NCBI GenBank assembly: GCA_932521025.1
Contig: OW051469.1
Location: forward strand, 7,514,398 to 7,578,397
Length of the DNA stretch: 64,000 nt
Source of the DNA: Oscheius onirici
Taxonomy: Eukaryota > Nematoda > Chromadorea > Rhabditida > Rhabditidae
Direction: 5' to 3'
The translations under genes were made by a program, and so were the position numbers. How positions within the stretch are numbered: the stretch's first letter is position 1; each line of letters begins with the position of its first letter. The notes beneath the pieces were generated by a model. That model made no database searches and was not told the DNA's origin. It saw only the letters and a program-made list of their open reading frames with translations. Positions 56,913 to 64,000 of the stretch are shown here, one piece after another.

Positions 56913-59900
56913 TCAGACTCCGCGACGGGCCATATGCTCCATGACGATTTCCTTGGCGTAGGTACGGAAGGCCACAGCCAGACCATTCTGCCAGAACTTG
57001 AGCATGGCGCGTTCCTGAAAATGACACAATAAGTTTGCTTATTTTCAATGTGGTTCAGGAGTTTCCGTGTATAATTGTTAAAGTACGTAGTATGTAAATA
57101 AAAAGTCATGTTAAAAGTACGTGATCGCGTACACAGTTCGTTTTTACAGATGACATTTACCAACTTATAATATTCTGCAAAGCTGCAGAGCTGCCCTACA
57201 ACTTTGCAGAGGAAGACTAAAAAAGGTCATCTTTGGCGCCAATTACGTTCATAATTGGGTACTTTTATATCCACCGGTGTAGTTACAGTAATCACATGTT
57301 AACAATATCTCAGTTTGTGTTCCTAAAGTAGAAAAAACTTACATTTTCTGTACATTGAGGAACAAACTTCAGCGGATCGCCACGGATGTTTGCCCGGAAC
57401 TTTGCGTCCTGGAGCATCTGCTGTTCCAGCTGATACAGTAACTTGGCCCGATTGAGCCAAGTCTCCCGAGCCTCTTGCATAGCCGCCTTCAATGTCTTGA
57501 CATTAATCTCCTCGTCCAGAAGCAGATTCCTGTATCTGGTCAAGAGCTTCGGTAACTTGGTGGTCATTTCCGGACGATCCATGACCTCAAATCGACACTT
57601 TTCCAGCTCTTCTTCCTCCTCCTTCTCGGAGATGATCTTGACACGGAAGACGGTTTTCGGAATCGGGAAGGGAGTCATGCATCCGATCAGATTGAACCTA
57701 AAAATAAGTTGTTGCCAGTCGAGACTAAATCTCAGGCAGTCATCCATAAATATCTGGTCTAATCGCGAGAGAGAGATATGCGTAACATGGCCGTGACAGG
57801 GCCCACCCGAGTGAAAACACAACGACTTCGAGTCCCATATCCAATTCAAAGCAAACACCAGCTGCGGTCCTCTCTCTTTCTTGACTAACACACGTAGGCA
57901 AGAGGAGAGAATTGACCGATACCAGATGGCTCTTCCGATCAGAGATCAGTCTGACCATCATAAAGCTTACCTCTGAGGCTCATGGCACCGGTCGGTACAC
58001 TTGTTGATACGGAGACATCCGATCGGTAGAAGATTCGAGATCGATAGAAGAAACTGCTTGATTTGAATCTTGTTGCTTCCCTGAGCGATGAGCTGAAAAG
58101 TCAACAATTTGCTGAGAATTTGGGCATTGACGGAAAGCAGACCCCCCTGTGAAAGCCATTGGTCGAGAGGAGGCTGTTTGTCTCTCTCTTTCGAGAATTT
58201 CTGGGGAGGCTTATTCGGACAATAAAACATGTCATTTCGTGGCTGGACAGACATTATTTTAACGAGTTTCTTGATTTTCAGACTCTCTCAAGTATTCCGA
58301 CCACCGTAGTAGCTGGACTCAATTACATACTCGCGAGCACATTTCTTAATTAGCAGTCAAGATCTTCATCCTTCAATTAGTCACATCTAGTCGTTTCCTG
58401 ATCTCTAGCAAGTCTCCACAAACAAATCCCAAAACAAATATTGTGTCGGTTGCCATTATGTAAGTTGACCCGCGGGCGCGACATATGCAAATTACCCTAT
58501 GAACACAAAGGGACAAAGAGAGGAACGAGTCGATTCGGGTCAGTCACTCTTCCCTACTGTATGTCCAAAATATTGATATGTTTCCCCTACTCAAATTGCC
58601 ATGTTGTGACTACCGTAATCGCCAGAAAACATACCTGTCCACCGGTGATCACATGAACAATCATCAAATCGAGGGCATCCTGCTTGCGAAGTTCTTGACT
58701 GATGTGTCGCAGGTCCTTGAGCTGTTGAAGGGTGAGCTCAGCCTGGTTCGGATGGTTTAGGTCTAATTCCACAATCTCTGAGTGATCCATCTCCATCAGG
58801 ACCTAAAAAACTATTGTGGACTGACGGGCAAAACGGCAGAAGAAGAACACAATGCGGCCAGGAAGCGGCAGAGACAATATGAGAGAAATGACACCTGGGC
58901 GGAGCTGGCCTTCGAAAGATGTTATTTATCGCATTTAAAATTGGAATTTAGACTGACAATGTTAATGAATTCTGCTCTACTGTAGTATCTTTAGCAGTCC
59001 TTTAAAATTGTTCACAGTGAGAAGTCTTTTGCAGAAAGATAGATCCATCTGACCGTGTACAGGTCCGATACTAAGGTAACGATATTCAGCTTTATGTTGA
59101 ATTGGGCTGTGAGTTTTTAGCTGAGTATCCGACGGTTGCGTTAGATCGCCAAAGCTACAGAGACAATTTCGGGTCCCACAGCGAACATTTTTCCAGGGTA
59201 CTGTAGTTTTGTAAAACGATCACACACCTCATCTCCTGCAAAGTTATAGCGTTCATTCATAGTTTTATTCTACAAACCGCTCAAAGATTTCCTTCGTACG
59301 AGCGAAATAATATGCTTTCCGGCGCCGTCTAATCAATTGTGAATCACACCTCTCTTATCTCTCCCCCAAAAAACTTTTACTTGACTCGAATGTTGTGCGT
59401 CGAAATCCAGTTCATTACAGTACCCGAAAGGGCTAATTTTATGACGGATAATCTGGTCTGCGCCCCAGTCATAAAAGGCAAGCCTTTTGACATTTCCACC
59501 TTTTTACTCAACAGAGAAAACCAAGCAACAGATGAGCATGATCTCCGGAGGGAGTTGTCTGCCCGGCAGCATTCATTAGGCTCCTCTCCGCTTCTTATCT
59601 GCCTCAAATCACAGAGTCACTCCAGCCGTGAAGGATATACCTACCGTAGTCCCTCCAGTTAATGATAAAGAGAGACTACTGGTGCATGGAAAGGGAGCAG
59701 ATGCGCCCTTTGGCAGAGTCAGACCATATGGTCAACGCTATATAAAAACGAACCGCCGCATATGTTTCCTTATGGATACACCTGGATGTGCAGTTGATTA
59801 TTATTCAGTGGTAATGGGAAACAAAGAAATATTTTTAGACTACTAAAATTCTCGATTGAATCATCTCGGCTTCTTGTAAGTTGCCGCAAAATCTTCCACA

Positions 59901-62900
59901 GCACTGTAAAAATCTTATATACTTAAAGCTATAACTTTGCAGAAAATGAACTGGAATATTGCCCTTGCACATATGTGACAATTGGCGGAACGAGGCGTAG
60001 GCGACTATTAGAGAGACAATAAGCAGCTACAGTATGCCATTACCGTCAGAATTGAGATGGCAAAACATTCCTAATTGATTCGCCAAAGGAAATAAAAAAC
60101 TGACCAGCATGTCCTGAGTCGGCTGGCCTCCCATGAGCTGATCTTCGAACCTCATCGTTTGTGTGCGGAGCGTCCACATCATGCACCTGAAAAGGATAGT
60201 CAGAGTGAAGTGAACAAACAAGAGTCACTGGAAGATAAGAAACCCTACTACCGTACCAAGTCCTTCTTCTTTAAGGACCTCGACCCATATATTGGCTGCA
60301 CATAAACGCGGTGTGTGTGGTAAACGACGGCCGGGAATGTCGCAATTTCGCCAAAAGTTTATGGACACCACTAAAGCAATTAGTAAGCCCATAAAGGCTT
60401 ACGGTGTCTGTGTTGTCTCGAGGAGCCGCTGGCAGGTCGTAAAATCTTGTCAGGTTAGCGCGAGCAATTTTCACTTTGCATTTTGTTAGTTTGACCAAGA
60501 TTTGAAGATTAGGAAGTGTAGGAAACAATCCGCAAGCTCTGATTAAAAATGTAGCAGCTAAGCCTCTTTTGGCAAAAAATTGTTTTTGAAAACATCGAAT
60601 ACCTTCCGTGTATCTAAGAAAACAGTTCCAGTATCTCCTAAATCTGTAATGTCGTTTTTGGGTACACTTACTGAACTGACCAGGAAGAATGGCTTCGAAC
60701 AAAAGAGCCGCTTTGTGTTCTAGGCTGATTTTGACTGATGGCCAAGCTAGGGCGAGGTTTGGTAACTACTTGAGAGACCTATTTTGAACGAGGAACCGTG
60801 GCTATGTTGGGATGAAGAGTGCTGAAGGTGAGGCACGCATAACTAACAATCGGAGAAGTGGGGCGAGAGCGCAGACGGCGGACCTTGAGTCTCCGCCCCG
60901 ATGCGAGAGAACGAGGGCAGGAAATCGAGCGAGTAACAGGAGCGAGGAGAAAAAAGAAAGGAAGAGAAGATTTCCAGTTGGAAACCATTAAATTAGACAA
61001 ATTGATGAGGTTTAGAAAGATATCTTCTTCGGAAATGTGCCGAAAAGGAAGGGAGATTCATGGGATTCTCCCTGGGGAAGGAACTGCGCTGCCGGGACGA
61101 GGCGTCGAAAGAGTCGTCGTTTATTTCATAAGCGATCCTCTATGACGGCGCTCTGGCTACAATCGATGCGGAGCTCAAATGCGGACAAATCTCTAACAAC
61201 ACTCGAAACTTCCAACAACAGACCACCCTTTTCCTGAGGGAAAACACTGAACAGTAGCTTCAATAAAACGTATTTTGACCTCCCGACTCTTTCTCTCGTT
61301 CAAATTTGATGACTTGCTAACTAGGAAAAAGACGGCTACCCTGTTCTGCATTCCTCCCGTGTCTCCTAGACATTAGTCACAAAAAAGAAGAAGACTACTG
61401 TAGTCTTCGGTTGGAACTGCAGCTGTGTAGCTGTTGCATCCTGAGAGACCATGCTCAATTAAGCATTAATCGCCCAAGCGCACCACCTGCTCATTTGCGC
61501 CTCTAGTCGCAACGGGAGTAGTCTGATGACAATGGATTCGCTAAAGTCTAATTAATGAGCTCTCATCTTTCAGCGCGTTTTGTGAGGAGCTCAAAAATCA
61601 AAAAAGGGGAGAAAGTGAGAAGGAAAGGGGAAAAGGTACTATCAGTCTACAGTCGATCCGTTGAGCAGATGGACGGGGAGAGGAAGTTCAAACAAAAACA
61701 GATGCGCATCCGCAAAAAAGTCTAAGAGATTTTTCAATTAACTGTGAAAAGAAGTTTCGCGAACATCGATTCCTTTGGTCTGCAAAAGGATCTTGTTGAC
61801 GGATGCTGAAATGGTGCAGAAGTAAATATTAGAAGTAAACAAGACTGTAGCAGCGCTGAGGAAAACAAGCCCTATTCTTCCCAAAAAAACAACTGCGACC
61901 TTTTGACGCAAGACTGAAACCATTTCGAAATTCTGCGATTATGGGCCCCGCAAAAAAAGTGGGCCGCAATACTTTCGCAATGTGTGCGAATGCCCCTTCT
62001 TAGCCCCGGAGAAAAAAGTCTGTGTGGGCCAATTCGCAGCTTTTCGTTTGCCGATCGAGACTCTCTCTCTCTCTCTGAACCATCAAGTCTCGTCTCTCAT
62101 GAACAGGCAAGTTTCAAAAGAGCACATTGTGGAAAAACGAAGCAGCTTTCTCTGCTCCTCGGCATAAAGTAAGGGAACAAAGGAGTCGGCTCTTTGCTCT
62201 GCTATGCGATACCTCCACTGTTTGCGGTCTAAACGGCAAACACGAGAAGCGTGGAGCACGACAGAGGAAGAGACCAAGAGCCCGAGACCCCCCGGGGCGG
62301 GTGAAGAAGATGATCAAAACACGATAGCAGGCAAACCGGCGCCCCATTGCACAAAACGCATCTTTTTGTCAGAAGGGGACTGACCAATCAGACTGTATAC
62401 TGATTGTTTCCCGTTGCGTCGCCCTTGTTGTTGTTTTGCATTATCTGCTTCTATTGAATTTCATCTAATATAAATTTTTCATTGTTCAAACACGCTGGAA
62501 TTGTAGCGTATTTTACTAAGTTTTCAAAAGTTATAACCTCGATCTACTTACTTTTTCCTGATGGGCTTTTTGTATTTTTGGCCGTCCAATTACTTATTTA
62601 CGCTACGGCGCCCAATACTACGCTCGTTTTTAGCTTAGTGTTCACAACTGTTTGTTTTTACTCCGTTTGGACATTTCCGCGGAAATATACAGTAACCCAA
62701 ACCCCTCTAACGTCTCTCTCCTATTTTTAAATCTCTAAACTAACCTGTGCAGATCCGAGAAGATTTCCTCCGTTCCGGTCAGAATTTGTAGTGTTCGCGT
62801 CGGATCGATTTGCACCTGCAAGGTTATCACCGATTATGAGTCAGTACTGTATATCAATTGTCTTTATCACAATTTCATAAGGGGCAAAGACAAACAAAGC

Positions 62901-64000
62901 ACCCACCTTCTCTCTTATGATCTTGCCAAATTGTGAATTGTTCACACTGGCATTATGGTGGTGCGGAATGGGCAGTGCCCCTGCCGTTTCAGCTTGGAAA
63001 ATGTCGTAGGCTCTCATCTGAAAATTGCATTTAAAAAGGATAGAATTCCAGGCTCGGTTAGCGCGCCCCGTTTTCACACACAACAGTACTGTCTCAGAGG
63101 AGCTGTTTGCATTTTAACGACGTGAGTCTTTTCCTACTTTTCCTTGATAATTTTCTTGTTTCTTTTTGCCTATATTTCTATTAACATTCCTCTAACAGTG
63201 TTGCCTCAAGATCGGACTGTAACGGCCTTATTCTTCAATTAAATTTTATTCCTTTCTACCCCGAAACATTGCGTGTCCTTTGTTCTAAACCGATACTTTT
63301 TTATTTGTCAAAAATTTAAATCCTTGTAATAGTTTTTGATGCCAATTTCTAAACCGAAACAATGTGTTTCGCATCTGCCTGTTGTCCACTTAAATTTGTA
63401 TTTTAGCAGACTAACATCTACTTTTTCGGAGTACAAGGAAAAATTTTTGTTAGCTCATTTTCGGTCCCACTGTAACATCTTTGAAAAGGACCAACCCCAT
63501 TGTTATTCAATCCTGAAAAAAGGAGACAACCTGTCTCAACTCTTAATATTTACAGAAAAGTTTAAAACACAAGTGTGGCTAACCCTGGCAAACTTTCCCT
63601 ACTCTTACCTGTAACAAATCTTTCATCCGTCGTAACGCCTCCAAAAAGAAGTCATGGTGTATTGTAAGTGACGATGCATCTTGCGTCATTATCAACAATG
63701 AAAAAAGTCGTTTTCTCCCTCTTGCTTTTGAGTCATGTATCCTGAAAACAACTGTCAATAAAGCTAATTTGGTAAAAGTACCTGAATCTGTAGGCCAAGC
63801 ACATTCCCATTTCAGAGTCGCCGAAAGAGACGTGTCCTTCCTCCTCCTTCATCTTTTCCATGTCCGGTAGCGCATCATTCGCACTACTTATCCGAATCCC
63901 TGTTGTCCTATGGTCGTGTTCTTCTATCGTCGGAACAGCCATTTCACACGTTAATGACCTTGTACAGGCTTTGAGCATCCGTTTGTGTACTTCTTCTATT
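56913..64000 (-). CDS. flcn-1: Folliculin (FLCN), C-terminal part, N terminus outside the window
   Basis: GTPase-activating partner in nutrient sensing, controlling Rag GTPases, AMPK and TFEB-type signalling at lysosomes. Minus exons in order: >64000-63782 (RMLKACTRSLTCEM, then GHVSFGDSEMGMCLAYRFR); about 63740-63610 (IHDSKARGRKRLFSLLIMTQ, HHDFFLEALRRMKDLLQ); 63019-62908 (MRAYDIFQAETAGALPIPHH); 62818-62746 (QIDPTRTLQILTGTEEIF); 60186-60105 (TLRTQTMRFEDQLMGGQPTQ); 58800-58636; 58255-57972 (with an intron near 58094; LLSISNLLPIGCLRINKC); 57697-57344; 57015-56913 (MLKFWQNGLAVAFRTYAKEI). These match human folliculin blocks: ACVRSLSCE, the FGD...KDSLARG longin block, LPVGCVRI, and the LLKFWMTGL C-terminal helix, in the same order. 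Large introns (58980-60100, 60190-62745) contain no recognised gene. The first longin strand lies beyond the right edge. Confidence 0.94.
57170..57265. repeat. Foldback repeat related to the 41335 element
   Basis: In the intron before the last folliculin exon, TTCTGCAAAGCTGCAGAG is followed after a short loop by CTACAACTTTGCAGAG, an imperfect inverted copy. AATTACG...ATAATTGGGTAC follows. Both the arms and the flanking AATT motif recall the element at 41335-41465. Confidence 0.55.

Noticed and set aside
56572-57048. 158-codon minus ORF
   Set aside because: It covers the folliculin last exon in a different frame and runs into its 3' UTR.
1-64000. CRISPR array, bacterial operon or phage content
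   Set aside because: Genes have spliceosomal introns throughout and no direct-repeat/spacer array was seen.

Overview
The window looks like nuclear DNA of a nematode, most likely a rhabditid-type worm. Genes are broken by very short GT-AG introns (often about 35-50 bp). There are two cuticle collagens with the nematode layout (N-terminal hydrophobic segment, RNKKR site, Cys-bounded Gly-X-Y blocks). The gene set (UDP-glucuronosyltransferase, divergent Argonaute, CALHM, latrophilin-type receptor, folliculin) fits that view. Several genes have a 3' splice-site-like sequence just upstream of the ATG, as trans-spliced nematode genes do. The species cannot be named from the sequence. Exon boundaries were read by eye from GT-AG sites, frame and family conservation.

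Layout. 1-2.9 kb: minus-strand gene, probably a GCP5-like gamma-tubulin complex subunit, running off the left edge. 3.2-5.2 kb: UDP-glucuronosyltransferase (-). 6.8-17.2 kb: an extracellular-matrix block of five genes. It holds a small secreted PAN-like protein (+), a cuticle collagen (+), a small secreted basic protein (+), a second collagen (-) that mirrors the first, and a Pro/Gln-rich secreted PAN-like protein (+). The collagens form an apparently perfect 2 x 1,045 bp inverted repeat with a 614 bp loop that carries the small secreted gene. 18-22.1 kb: Argonaute/PIWI gene (-) with an RGG-rich N terminus and lost slicer residues. 22-25.4 kb: intergenic, with a decayed Tc1/mariner-like relic. 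25.4-26 kb: hotdog-fold thioesterase (+).

26-36 kb is a retroelement-rich stretch. An unrecognised gene (-) carries an RTE-type LINE in an intron. A retroviral-type protease fragment is fused to a second RTE fragment. The translation factor eIF2D (-) is stretched by an intron of about 4.3 kb filled with a broken antisense RTE, a tRNA-like SINE and a palindrome-containing repeat. 38.8-39.9 kb: NDUFB6-like complex I subunit (+). 40.1-41.8 kb: CALHM channel (+). 41.8-48.9 kb: two ABCG half-transporters facing away from each other across about 170 bp, resembling the vertebrate ABCG5/ABCG8 arrangement, with badly eroded ATPase motifs. 48.9-54.6 kb: latrophilin-like adhesion GPCR (-). 55.4-56 kb: an unrecognised membrane protein (-). 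56.9-64 kb: folliculin (-), running off the right edge.

Genes are packed tightly. Two convergent pairs have stop codons only 12 bp (41770/41783) and 17 bp (48857/48875) apart. No rRNA, intact tRNA or CRISPR array was seen.
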